From assembly GCF_001269655.1 (NCBI RefSeq), contig NZ_LHVE01000018.1:62001-126000 (forward strand): a stretch of DNA of 64,000 bases, given 5' to 3'. The position numbers and the translations under genes were made by a program. The notes beneath the pieces are model-generated. The model made no database searches, was not told where the DNA came from, and saw only the letters and a list, made by a program, of their open reading frames with translations. The stretch is from Pseudomonas thivervalensis. GTDB taxonomy: Bacteria > Pseudomonadota > Gammaproteobacteria > Pseudomonadales > Pseudomonadaceae. The stretch's first letter is position 1; every line of letters starts with the position of its first letter. Positions 27,081-34,938 of this stretch are shown in pieces.

Positions 27081-27842
27081 TCAGCGGTAGAACAACCAAT
27101 ACCCCACCAACCCCACCGCCTCGTTCATCAACTGCCCGGACTGCCAGATCGCCTTGAACTCCGGCATCCAGCCGCCCAGTGGCCGGGCATTGTCCTGCCC
27201 CAGGAAACCGACCGGCGCCGGCACCACTTCAAACCCCGAGCGTTCGAAACTCCAGACCGCCCGCGGCATGTGCCAGGCCTGGGTGACCACCACGACTCGC
27301 TTGATACCTTCCGGCAACAGGATCTCGGCGCTCATTTGAGCGTTTTCCCAGGTCGTGCGGCTACGCCCCTCCTGCCAGCGCACATCGACACCGAAATCCT
27401 CACGCATCGAGTCGGCCATCAGCATGGCCTCGCTGGGCGGGGTGCCGTAGTGCAAGCCGCCGGTTGTCAGCACGGGCAAGCCCGAAGCCTTGGCCAGTCG
27501 CGCCGCATAACGCTGGCGTTCGAGACCGACACCGGTGGGCTGGTCGGCGCCCCAGGCCGGGTCGCCGCGCTCGCGACCGGAACCCAATATCACGATGGCG
27601 TCGGCACGCTGGGCCAGGGTCGCCCATTCATTGCGCAGCAACGGCGGTTCGCGTTCCAAGGCCTTGGCGCTCCACTGCACCACCACCGGCAGGCTCATCA
27701 GCCAGAAGCCGCCCAGGCCCACGGCGAAACACAAGCGGGCCAGGCGCGGCCGTGAGTTGCGCCACCACCAGGCGAGCGCCAACAGCAGCAAGAGAATGCC
27801 GGGCGGCAATAAAAGTTGTTTGATGAAATAGCGAAACGGCAT
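27081..27842 (-). CDS. YdcF/ElyC-family (DUF218) membrane protein
   Basis: 253 residues. Two N-terminal membrane helices (about 8-27 and 36-57) are followed by a Rossmann-like DUF218 domain with DAIVILGSGRERG, RYAARLAKASGLPVLTTGG, SRTTWENAQMSAEIL and VVVTQAWHMPRAVWSF. E. coli ElyC, with the same architecture, affects peptidoglycan assembly and undecaprenyl-phosphate metabolism; the substrate is unknown. Transcribed convergently to lnt, 103 bases after the next minus-strand gene. Confidence 0.85.
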   Translation of the reverse strand: MPFRYFIKQLLLPPGILLLLLALAWWWRNSRPRLARLCFAVGLGGFWLMSLPVVVQWSAKALEREPPLLRNEWATLAQRADAIVILGSGRERGDPAWGADQPTGVGLERQRYAARLAKASGLPVLTTGGLHYGTPPSEAMLMADSMREDFGVDVRWQEGRSRTTWENAQMSAEILLPEGIKRVVVVTQAWHMPRAVWSFERSGFEVVPAPVGFLGQDNARPLGGWMPEFKAIWQSGQLMNEAVGLVGYWLFYR

Positions 27843-27945
27843 CGGGCATCTCCATAGATGCCCGAAGCCTAGGTGGGTTGACGCAAAGCGACAACAGATT
27901 CGAAAAAACCTTGAATCGAAAAAAGCGACACGCGTGAATCCGGCG

Positions 27946-28266
27946 TTACTTGAACTGCAGTGACCGGACCTTTACAGCATCCTTGTCGGGCGTCCGGTCC
28001 TTGAGCCATACAACCTTGGCCGAACGGGGCGCATCGAGACGCTTGAGTACCTGGGCCCCACTGGTGGGGGGTTGATGTCCGACCTGCTCGAGGTAAGCCT
28101 TGACCAGTTCGAACTCTGCGGGGCTCAAGCCGCGCAGTTCCAGCTCTGCCGGACGTTCATCACGCAAGCGACCGGCGGTTCTTGCAGCGTCCAGGGCCAC
28201 CCCGAGACGATCGATCAGTTTTTCATACAACTCAGGTGTAGCGACTTTTCGTTGTGATTCAACCAT
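27946..28266 (-). CDS. conserved hypothetical protein
   Basis: 106 residues beginning MVESQRKVATPELYEKL, preceded by a strong GAGGTGAGGG ribosome site. Predicted mostly helical in the first 65 residues (RGLSPAEFELVKAYLEQVG), with a basic C-terminal part (APRSAKVVWLKDRTPDKDAVKVRSLQFK). It has no cysteine, signal or membrane helix. It lies divergent from leuS as in P. aeruginosa (PA3986, from memory). I do not recognise a function. Confidence 0.75.
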   Translation of the reverse strand: MVESQRKVATPELYEKLIDRLGVALDAARTAGRLRDERPAELELRGLSPAEFELVKAYLEQVGHQPPTSGAQVLKRLDAPRSAKVVWLKDRTPDKDAVKVRSLQFK

Positions 28267-28558
28267 CCCTCACCTCATTGAAGATAAGACTCACTCCCCA
28301 TTGAGAAGCTTAGCTTCGCTGGGCAAACCGGCAGGGCGCCGCGACCAACGGCCCTGAACACGGGTCCTCGCCAGCGGTCGTCGATGGCCAGCACGCAATC
28401 AGGGTTTCCCTCGGTAGAGCGCGGTCATGTATGCTACGGCGCTTCCTGTAACTCCACTTCCAGCTTGGCTGGGCATCGAAAACGCCGCATTCGGCGTCGT
28501 CTGCGTCCAGCATCGCCACGAAGAGGATTGGGCCACCCCATTCAGTACAAAAGTAGCC

Positions 28559-31165
28559 ATGCACGAACACTACCAGCCCCGTGAAATCGAAGCCGCCGCC
28601 CAGTCGTTCTGGGACGAGCAAAAGTCCTTTGAAGTCAGTGAACAGCCAGGCAAGGAAACTTACTACTGCCTGTCGATGTTCCCTTACCCCAGCGGCAAGC
28701 TACACATGGGGCATGTGCGCAACTACACCATCGGCGACGTGATCTCCCGCTACCAGCGCATGCAAGGCAAGAACGTCCTGCAACCCATGGGTTGGGACGC
28801 CTTCGGCATGCCGGCGGAAAACGCCGCGATGAAGAACAACGTGGCGCCCGCCAAGTGGACCTACGAAAACATCGCCTACATGAAGACCCAGCTGCGCAGC
28901 CTGGGCCTGGCGGTGGACTGGTCCCGCGAAGTGACCACCTGCAAGCCCGACTACTACCGCTGGGAACAATGGCTGTTCACCCGCCTGTTCGAAAAAGGCG
29001 TGATCTACCGCAAGAACGGCACCGTGAACTGGGACCCGGTGGACCAGACCGTACTGGCCAACGAGCAAGTGATCGACGGTCGCGGCTGGCGCTCCGGCGC
29101 GCTGATCGAAAAGCGCGAGATCCCGATGTACTACTTCAAGATCACTGCCTACGCGGATGAGCTCCTGGAGAGTCTCGACGAGCTGACCGGCTGGCCCGAG
29201 CAGGTCAAGACCATGCAGCGCAACTGGATCGGCAAGTCCCGGGGCATGGAAGTGCAGTTCCCGTATGACGTCGCCTCCATTGGCGAAGCCGGCACGCTGA
29301 AAGTCTTCACCACCCGTCCGGACACCCTGATGGGCGCCACCTACGTGGCCGTGGCCGCCGAGCATCCGCTGGCCACCCTGGCGGCACAGAACAACCCCGA
29401 GCTGCAGGCGTTCATCGCCGAATGCAAGGGCGGCAGCGTTGCCGAAGCCGACGTCGCCACCCAAGAGAAGAAAGGCCTGCCGACGTCGTTGTTCGTCGAG
29501 CACCCGCTCACCGGCGAGAAACTGCCGGTGTGGGTCGCCAACTACGTGCTGATGCACTACGGCGACGGCGCGGTCATGGCCGTCCCGGCCCACGACGAGC
29601 GTGATTTCGAATTCGCCCACAAGTACAACCTGCCGGTCAAACCAGTCGTGCGCACCAGCGCCGGCGACCAGACCCCGGCACCTTGGCTTGACGCCTATGG
29701 CGAGCACGGCGAGCTGATCAACTCCGGCGAGTTCAACGGCCTGGATTTCGTCGGTGCGTTCGATGCCATCGAAGTCGCCCTGATCAAGAAGAACCTCGGT
29801 GCCTCGCGCACCCAGTTCCGCCTGCGCGACTGGGGCATCAGCCGCCAGCGCTACTGGGGCTGCCCGATCCCGATCGTGCACTGCGACACCTGCGGTGACG
29901 TACCGGTGCCGGAAGATCAACTGCCCGTGGTCCTGCCGGAAGACGTCGTACCCGACGGCGCCGGCTCGCCCCTGGCGCGCATGCCCGAGTTCTACGAGTG
30001 CAGCTGCCCGAAATGCGGCGCACCGGCCAAGCGTGAAACCGACACCATGGACACCTTCGTCGAGTCCTCCTGGTACTACGCCCGCTACGCCTCGCCGCAC
30101 TATGAAGGCGGCCTGGTGGAAAAATCCGCGGCTGACCACTGGTTGCCGGTGGACCAGTACATCGGTGGCATCGAACACGCCATCCTCCACCTGCTCTATG
30201 CGCGTTTCTTCCACAAGCTGATGCGCGACGAAGGCCTGGTGAGCTCCAACGAGCCGTTCAAGAACCTGCTGACCCAAGGCATGGTGATCGCCGAGACTTA
30301 CTATCGTCGCGAAGCCAACGGTGCCTACACCTGGTTCAACCCGAGCGACGTCGAGCTCGAGCGCGACAGCAAGGCCAAGGTCATCAGCGCCAAGCTGATC
30401 GCCGACGGCCTGCCGGTGGAAATCGGCGGCACCGAGAAAATGGCCAAGTCGAAGAACAACGGCGTCGACCCGCAGTCGATGATCGACCAGTTCGGCGCGG
30501 ACACCTGCCGCCTGTTCATGATGTTCGCCTCGCCACCCGACATGAGCGCGGAATGGTCCGACTCGGGCGTCGAAGGCTCGCACCGCTTCCTCAAGCGCGT
30601 CTGGCGCTTGGCGCAGGCGCACGTCACCCAGGGCCTGCCGGGCAAACTGGACGTCGCCAGCCTGAACGACGAGCAGAAAGCCGTTCGTCGTTCGATCCAC
30701 CTGGCCATCAAGCAGGCCAGCCATGACGTCGGCCAGAACCACAAATTCAACACCGCCATCGCTCAGGTGATGACGCTGATGAACGTGCTGGAAAAAGCCG
30801 CCCAAGGCACCGAGCAGGATCGCGCTCTGGTTCACGAAGGCCTGGAAGCCGTGACGTTGTTGCTGGCACCGATCACACCGCACATCAGCCACGAGCTATG
30901 GAATCAACTGGGTCACGCTGACCCGGTGATCGACGCCCGCTGGCCGCTGGTGGATGAAACCGCACTGGTGCAGGACAGCCTGACCCTGGTCATCCAGGTC
31001 AATGGCAAGCTGCGCGGCCAGATCGAGATGCCGGCCGCCGCCACACGCGAAGAAGTCGAAGCCGCGGCGCGGGCCAATGAAAACGTGCTGCGCTTTGTCG
31101 ATGGCCTGACGATTCGCAAAGTGATCGTCGTGCCCGGCAAACTGGTCAACATCGTCGCAAGCTAA
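28559..31165 (+). CDS. leuS: leucyl-tRNA synthetase
   Basis: 868 residues from ATG 28559 (MHEHYQPREIEAAAQSFW), the family length; the frame stays open upstream to 28427 without homology. Class I signatures: HMGH at residues 49-52 and KMAKS at 627-631 (A in place of the usual S of KMSKS, common in LeuRS). The CP1 editing domain (about 225-420) includes TRPDTLMGATYVAVAAEHPL and GDGAVMAVPAHDERDFEFA. The ribosome site is weak. The 292-base leader (28267-28558) holds GAAGCTTAGCTTC and ACGCCG/CGGCGT dyads but no leucine-rich leader peptide. lptE and holA follow. Confidence 0.96.
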   Translation: MHEHYQPREIEAAAQSFWDEQKSFEVSEQPGKETYYCLSMFPYPSGKLHMGHVRNYTIGDVISRYQRMQGKNVLQPMGWDAFGMPAENAAMKNNVAPAKWTYENIAYMKTQLRSLGLAVDWSREVTTCKPDYYRWEQWLFTRLFEKGVIYRKNGTVNWDPVDQTVLANEQVIDGRGWRSGALIEKREIPMYYFKITAYADELLESLDELTGWPEQVKTMQRNWIGKSRGMEVQFPYDVASIGEAGTLKVFTTRPDTLMGATYVAVAAEHPLATLAAQNNPELQAFIAECKGGSVAEADVATQEKKGLPTSLFVEHPLTGEKLPVWVANYVLMHYGDGAVMAVPAHDERDFEFAHKYNLPVKPVVRTSAGDQTPAPWLDAYGEHGELINSGEFNGLDFVGAFDAIEVALIKKNLGASRTQFRLRDWGISRQRYWGCPIPIVHCDTCGDVPVPEDQLPVVLPEDVVPDGAGSPLARMPEFYECSCPKCGAPAKRETDTMDTFVESSWYYARYASPHYEGGLVEKSAADHWLPVDQYIGGIEHAILHLLYARFFHKLMRDEGLVSSNEPFKNLLTQGMVIAETYYRREANGAYTWFNPSDVELERDSKAKVISAKLIADGLPVEIGGTEKMAKSKNNGVDPQSMIDQFGADTCRLFMMFASPPDMSAEWSDSGVEGSHRFLKRVWRLAQAHVTQGLPGKLDVASLNDEQKAVRRSIHLAIKQASHDVGQNHKFNTAIAQVMTLMNVLEKAAQGTEQDRALVHEGLEAVTLLLAPITPHISHELWNQLGHADPVIDARWPLVDETALVQDSLTLVIQVNGKLRGQIEMPAAATREEVEAAARANENVLRFVDGLTIRKVIVVPGKLVNIVAS

Positions 31166-31173
31166 TTGGATCG

Positions 31174-31197
31174 GGCGCCAGGCTCAAGCCTGGCGCC
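31174..31197 (+). terminator. 10-bp perfect hairpin between leuS and lptE
   Basis: GGCGCCAGGC pairs with GCCTGGCGCC around TCAA, starting 8 bases after the leuS stop. No T tract follows, so it more likely trims or stabilises the leuS message, or attenuates lptE, than terminates fully. Confidence 0.5.
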
Positions 31198-31255
31198 GAA
31201 TACAACCTGCGGGGTCGCATGGTCGACCCCCATAGGGTTCAAGGGGAGCAACAAG

Positions 31256-31861
31256 ATGATCAAACGTAATCTGCTGGTAGTGGGCCTGGCGGTCCTGTTG
31301 AGCGCCTGCGGCTTCCAACTGCGCGGCACCGGCACCACCGAGCTGGCGATCAAGGAACTGGACCTCAGCGCACGGGACGCCTATGGCGAAACCGTGAAAA
31401 TGCTGCGCCAGACCCTGGAAAACAGCGGCGTCAAGGTCTACAGCGGCGCGCCGTACAAGCTGGTGCTGGCCGGTGAACAACAAAGCCAGCGCAGCCTGAG
31501 CTATGCCGGTGCCGGTCGTTCGGCCGAATACGAGCTGACCAACGTGCTGAGCTATGAGATCCGTGGCCACAACGACCTGTCGCTGCTGGACGACAAGCTG
31601 CAAGTGCAAAAGGTCTACCTGCACGACGGCAACAACATCGCCGGCTCCGACCAGGAGTCCATCGAAGTACGCAACGAAATGCGTCGTGAACTCGTACAGC
31701 GCATGATACTGCGTCTGCAACAGCTGAACCCGGCCCAACTGGAACAGTTGCAACAGACCGCCGACGCCCGCGCCAAAGCGGAAGCCGAAGCCCTGGAAGC
31801 AGCGCGCAAGGCTGAAGCGGAAACGCCGCAACAGTCGCCGATGCAGATCCCGGCCGAATAA
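31256..31861 (+). CDS. lptE: LPS-assembly lipoprotein LptE
   Basis: 201 residues with a lipoprotein signal ending in lipobox LSAC (Cys18, followed by GFQLRG, the conserved LptE start). LptE plugs the LptD barrel and helps insert LPS in the outer membrane. The family core (about 25-165) is present, including RSAEYELTNVLSYEIRG and NNIAGSDQESIEVRNEMRREL. The C-terminal 40 residues are a low-complexity Ala/Glu/Gln helix (ARAKAEAEALEAARKAEAE), longer than in E. coli RlpB. Between leuS and holA, as in most gammaproteobacteria. Confidence 0.94.
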   Translation: MIKRNLLVVGLAVLLSACGFQLRGTGTTELAIKELDLSARDAYGETVKMLRQTLENSGVKVYSGAPYKLVLAGEQQSQRSLSYAGAGRSAEYELTNVLSYEIRGHNDLSLLDDKLQVQKVYLHDGNNIAGSDQESIEVRNEMRRELVQRMILRLQQLNPAQLEQLQQTADARAKAEAEALEAARKAEAETPQQSPMQIPAE

Positions 31862-31866
31862 GCCTT

Positions 31867-31888
31867 GCGGGGCGCTCCGGCGCCCCGC
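31867..31888 (+). terminator. 9-bp perfect hairpin between lptE and holA
   Basis: GCGGGGCGC pairs with GCGCCCCGC around TCCG, followed by TCGCCTTCTCTTT and then the holA ATG. The tail is pyrimidine-rich but not a true T run, so partial termination or attenuation of holA is possible. Confidence 0.5.
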
Positions 31889-31901
31889 TCGCCTTCTCTT
31901 T

Positions 31902-32939
31902 ATGAAGCTCGCTCCCGCCCAACTCGGCAAACACCTGCAAGGCGCCCTCGCGCCGGTCTATATCATCAGCGGCGATGACCCGCTGCTGTGCCAGGAAGCC
32001 GCCGACGCCATCCGCTCTGCTGCCCGCCAGCAGGGCTTCGACGAACGCCAGGTCTTCGCCGCCGACGCCAGTTTCGACTGGGGTACCCTGCTGCAGGCTG
32101 GGGCGAGCATGTCGCTGTTCGCTGAAAAACGCCTGCTGGAACTGCGTTTGCCGTCCGGCAAACCCGGTGACAAGGGCGCTGCGGCCCTGATCGAATATTG
32201 CTCGCGGCCGGCCGAGGACACCGTACTGCTCATCAGCCTGCCGAAACTCGACGGCAGCGCGCAGAAGACCAAATGGGGCAAGGCCCTGGTCGAAGGTCAG
32301 CAGACCCAGTTCGTGCAGATCTGGCCAGTGGACGTCAGCCAGTTGCCCAGCTGGATCCGCCAGCGCCTGTCCCAGGCCGGTCTCTCGGCCAGCCAGGACG
32401 CGGTGGAGCTGATTGCCGCCCGAGTCGAAGGCAACCTGCTGGCCGCGGCCCAGGAAATCGAAAAGCTCAAGCTGATGGCCGAGGGCGGACAGATCACCGT
32501 GGAAACGGTGCAGGCCGCCGTGGCCGACAGTGCGCGCTTCGATGTCTTCGGGCTGACCGATGCGATCCTCAACGGTGAAGCCGCCCACGCCTTGCGCATG
32601 CTCGAGGGCCTGCGGGGCGAAGGCGTCGAGCCGCCGGTGATCCTCTGGGCCCTGGCTCGGGAACTGCGCTTGTTGGCTAACCTGTCCCTGCAGTACAGCC
32701 AGGGCGTCCCGCTGGACAAAGCCTTCAGCCAGGCCCGCCCGCCCGTCTGGGATAAACGCAAACCCCTGATGAGCAAGGCCCTGCAACGTTATTCCGCATC
32801 GCGCTGGGCGCAATTGCTGCTCGAAGCCCAGCGCATCGATGCGCAGATCAAGGGCCAGGCCGCCGGCTCGCCGTGGATGAGCCTCAGTCGGTTGTCGTTG
32901 TTGATGGCTGGGCAGCGACTCCCTTTGCCCGCTGAATAA
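31902..32939 (+). CDS. holA: DNA polymerase III delta subunit
   Basis: Clamp-loader subunit that opens the beta sliding clamp. 345 residues. Recognisable stretches: an N-terminal YIISGDDPLLCQEAADAIR, the beta-interacting region around GASMSLFAEKRLLELRLPSGKPG, then LPSWIRQRLSQAGL, RVEGNLLAAAQEIEKLKL and ARFDVFGLTDAILNGEAAHALRML. The C-terminal collar domain ends LSRLSLLMAGQRLPLPAE. It starts 40 bases after lptE with a hairpin in the gap. Confidence 0.94.
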   Translation: MKLAPAQLGKHLQGALAPVYIISGDDPLLCQEAADAIRSAARQQGFDERQVFAADASFDWGTLLQAGASMSLFAEKRLLELRLPSGKPGDKGAAALIEYCSRPAEDTVLLISLPKLDGSAQKTKWGKALVEGQQTQFVQIWPVDVSQLPSWIRQRLSQAGLSASQDAVELIAARVEGNLLAAAQEIEKLKLMAEGGQITVETVQAAVADSARFDVFGLTDAILNGEAAHALRMLEGLRGEGVEPPVILWALARELRLLANLSLQYSQGVPLDKAFSQARPPVWDKRKPLMSKALQRYSASRWAQLLLEAQRIDAQIKGQAAGSPWMSLSRLSLLMAGQRLPLPAE

Positions 32940-32949
32940 CACAATATCT

Positions 32950-33122
32950 GTGGCGAGGGAGCTTGCTCCCGCTGGGGGTAGGAGCTGCCGAAGGCTGCGA
33001 TCTTTTGATCTTGATTTTTCGCTTGCGACTCAATTGCCTGGGACAAGGTCGCAGCCTCGTTGCACTCGACAGCTCCTACGCTCCTACAGGCGCAGCCCAG
33101 CGGGAGCAAGCTCCCTCGCCAC
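32950..33122. repeat. GTGGCGAGGGAG REP pair interrupted by a TGTAGGAGCTG-type repeat
   Basis: The outer arms are the usual GTGGCGAGGGAGCTTGCTCC (from 32950) and its complement (ending 33122). Between them, instead of the short spacer seen at 17141 or 20876, is a TAGGAGCTGCCGAAGGC ... GTCGAGTGC-type element (about 32979-33079), with its last bases (CTCCTAC) duplicated at 33081-33087. This looks like one repeat family inserted in another. It occupies most of the 309-base gap between holA and arfA. Confidence 0.8.
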
Positions 33123-33248
33123 AAAAGCGCTCCAGCCACAATGTCCCTTACCATCCTTGAAACTTCCTGCGCAATGCAGGGACTGGACAACCATCCCACT
33201 CTGTCCCATGATTTGCCCCGCAAAACCACCCCCACGAGAGATCCCATC

Positions 33249-33413
33249 ATGAGCAAAAAGCCATCCAGGCATGGCCCCAACAAAGCCAAGTCCATCGTCG
33301 CCCAGCCCCTGTTCCGCAGCCGCCAGGAACGACCCGCCAAGGGCAAAGGCAGCTACCGCCGCGAAGCCTTCCAGTCTGACAACTGGGAGGCTTCTTGCTT
33401 TCTGGCTGCTTGA
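33249..33413 (+). CDS. arfA: alternative ribosome-rescue factor A
   Basis: 54-residue basic protein beginning MSKKPSRHGPNKAKS. ArfA family signatures are HDPLF-equivalent QPLFRSRQE, KGKGSYRREAF and NWEAS. ArfA enters ribosomes stalled on mRNAs lacking a stop codon and recruits RF2, as a back-up to tmRNA. A 12-pair hairpin with one G-U (33363-33394) lies inside the coding sequence over the NWEAS codons, as in E. coli arfA. There it causes a message without a stop codon, so that the product is tagged and degraded unless trans-translation fails. Confidence 0.9.
   Translation: MSKKPSRHGPNKAKSIVAQPLFRSRQERPAKGKGSYRREAFQSDNWEASCFLAA
33363..33394 (+). promoter_or_regulatory. hairpin inside the arfA reading frame (terminator or RNase III site)
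   Basis: GAAGCCT-T-CCAGT pairs with ACTGG-G-AGGCTTC around CTGACA, with T-G as a wobble. The downstream bases are T-rich (TTGCTTTCTGG). It covers the codons for EAFQSDNWEAS, 17 bases before the stop. By analogy with E. coli it would generate non-stop arfA mRNA. Confidence 0.7.
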
Positions 33414-33485
33414 AACACTCGGACAAGCCCTACGCCCCTTTCGCATGTTAAGGTCAGCACCTGATTTGTATTTCTGGACCCGTGC

Positions 33486-34808
33486 ATGCCCTTCTGTCTT
33501 TCCCATCGTTGGCCACTGCGCCAAATGATTGTTGCCGCCAGCGTTGTCCTGCTTGTCGCCTGCGCCGAAAAACCTACCGCCGCCGACGCCCAACCGCTCC
33601 AGACCGTTCCCGCCGTGACCGCGCCGGCCATCGTGCCGCCTGTGGTGCCCGCCGGTGATGACCTGGCCATTGCGCCGACCCAGACCTTTGCTGAATGGCA
33701 GGCCGGGTTTCGCAAAGAGGCCTTGGCCGCCGGGATCCGTGCCGATTTGTTCGACCGCGCGTTTATCGGTGTCAGCCCGGACATGAGCGTGATCAAGGCC
33801 GACCGCAGCCAGCCGGAATTCACTCGCCCCGTGTGGGAATACCTCGATGGCGCGTTGTCGCCGCTGCGGGTCAACAAAGGCAAGAGCCTGATCCAGCAGA
33901 ACGCCCAGGTCCTGCAAAGCATCGAGCAGCGCTACGGCGTCGATCGCGAGGCGCTGGTGGCGGTGTGGGGCATGGAGAGCAACTTCGGCCAGTTCCAGGG
34001 CAGCAAGTCAGTGATCAACTCCCTGGCGACCCTGGCCTACGAAGGACGGCGTCCGGGCTTTGCCCACGCGCAATTGATCGCTGCGCTGCAAATCCTGCAA
34101 CAGGGCGATATCACACCGGAAAAAATGCTCGGTTCCTGGGCCGGCGCCATGGGCCAGACCCAGTTCATTCCCACCACGTACAACACCCATGCGGTGGACT
34201 TCGACGGCGAAGGCCGCCGCGACATCTGGGGCAGCTCCACCGACGCCCTGGCCTCGACTGCGCATTACCTGCAAAGCTCCGGCTGGCAGCGCGGCCAGCC
34301 GTGGGGGTTCGAGGTCTCGCTCAATGAGGGCTTCGACTACACATTGGCCGATGGCACGATCCGCAAGCCTGTCGCTGAATGGGAGCGACTGGGTGTTTCA
34401 GAATATGGTGGCCTGCCGATCACTCCGGATGACAAACAGCTCTCGGCGTCCCTGCTCCTGCCCGCCGGCCATCGTGGCCCGGCGTTCCTGATATTCGATA
34501 ACTTCCGCGCCATCCTCAAGTACAACAACTCCTCGTCCTATGCCTTGGCGGTTGGGTTGTTGTCGAAGCGCTTCACCGGTGCAGGGTTGGTCTACGGTCA
34601 ATGGCCAAAGGAAGACCTGCCCCTGAGCCGCAGCGAACGCATGGAACTGCAAACCCTGCTGGGCAAGCACAACTACGACGCGGGCAACCCCGACGGCATC
34701 ATCGGCGCCAACACCCGCAAGGCGATCCGCAGCGCCCAGCAGTCGTTTGGCTGGCCGGCCGACGGGTATCCGACGCACCAGTTGCTTGAGGCGTTGCGCA
34801 ACCGCTGA
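33486..34808 (+). CDS. sltB3: SltB3-type lytic murein transglycosylase (lipoprotein)
   Basis: 440 residues with lipobox LVAC (Cys at about 26) and a Pro/Val-rich linker. The MltB-family catalytic domain (about 65-365) has the general acid Glu164 in GMESNFG and the conserved GAMGQTQFIPTTY. A C-terminal PG_binding_1 domain (about 380-435; LQTLLGKHNYDAGNPDGIIGANTRKAIRSAQQ) distinguishes it from the MltB gene at 41119. Such enzymes cleave glycan strands to 1,6-anhydro-muropeptides, and mpl and ldcA products handle recycling of the released peptides. Symbol by architecture and locus (PA3992, from memory). Confidence 0.88.
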   Translation: MPFCLSHRWPLRQMIVAASVVLLVACAEKPTAADAQPLQTVPAVTAPAIVPPVVPAGDDLAIAPTQTFAEWQAGFRKEALAAGIRADLFDRAFIGVSPDMSVIKADRSQPEFTRPVWEYLDGALSPLRVNKGKSLIQQNAQVLQSIEQRYGVDREALVAVWGMESNFGQFQGSKSVINSLATLAYEGRRPGFAHAQLIAALQILQQGDITPEKMLGSWAGAMGQTQFIPTTYNTHAVDFDGEGRRDIWGSSTDALASTAHYLQSSGWQRGQPWGFEVSLNEGFDYTLADGTIRKPVAEWERLGVSEYGGLPITPDDKQLSASLLLPAGHRGPAFLIFDNFRAILKYNNSSSYALAVGLLSKRFTGAGLVYGQWPKEDLPLSRSERMELQTLLGKHNYDAGNPDGIIGANTRKAIRSAQQSFGWPADGYPTHQLLEALRNR

Positions 34809-34831
34809 ATTGCGGTATGGCTACTACCGCT

Positions 34832-34912
34832 TTCGCGAGCAGGCTCGCTCCCACAGTGGCCGAGTTCCGTCAGGGAAACACGGTCGAATTGTGGGAGCGA
34901 GCCTGCTCGCGA
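34832..34912. repeat. inverted REP pair, GTGGGAGCGAG family
   Basis: TTCGCGAGCAGGCTCGCTCC faces TGTGGGAGCGAGCCTGCTC, i.e. the two hairpins are arranged tail-to-head relative to the pair at 22802. It lies between the convergent sltB3 and ldcA genes. Confidence 0.85.
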
Positions 34913-34938
34913 TGGCTAACTTCCAAGCGACAACTATT

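Noticed and set aside
28427..28558. Leucine-rich leader peptide or N-terminal extension of leuS.
   Set aside because: The in-frame sequence has only few Leu codons, no run of them and no terminator/antiterminator pair; homology begins at MHEHY.
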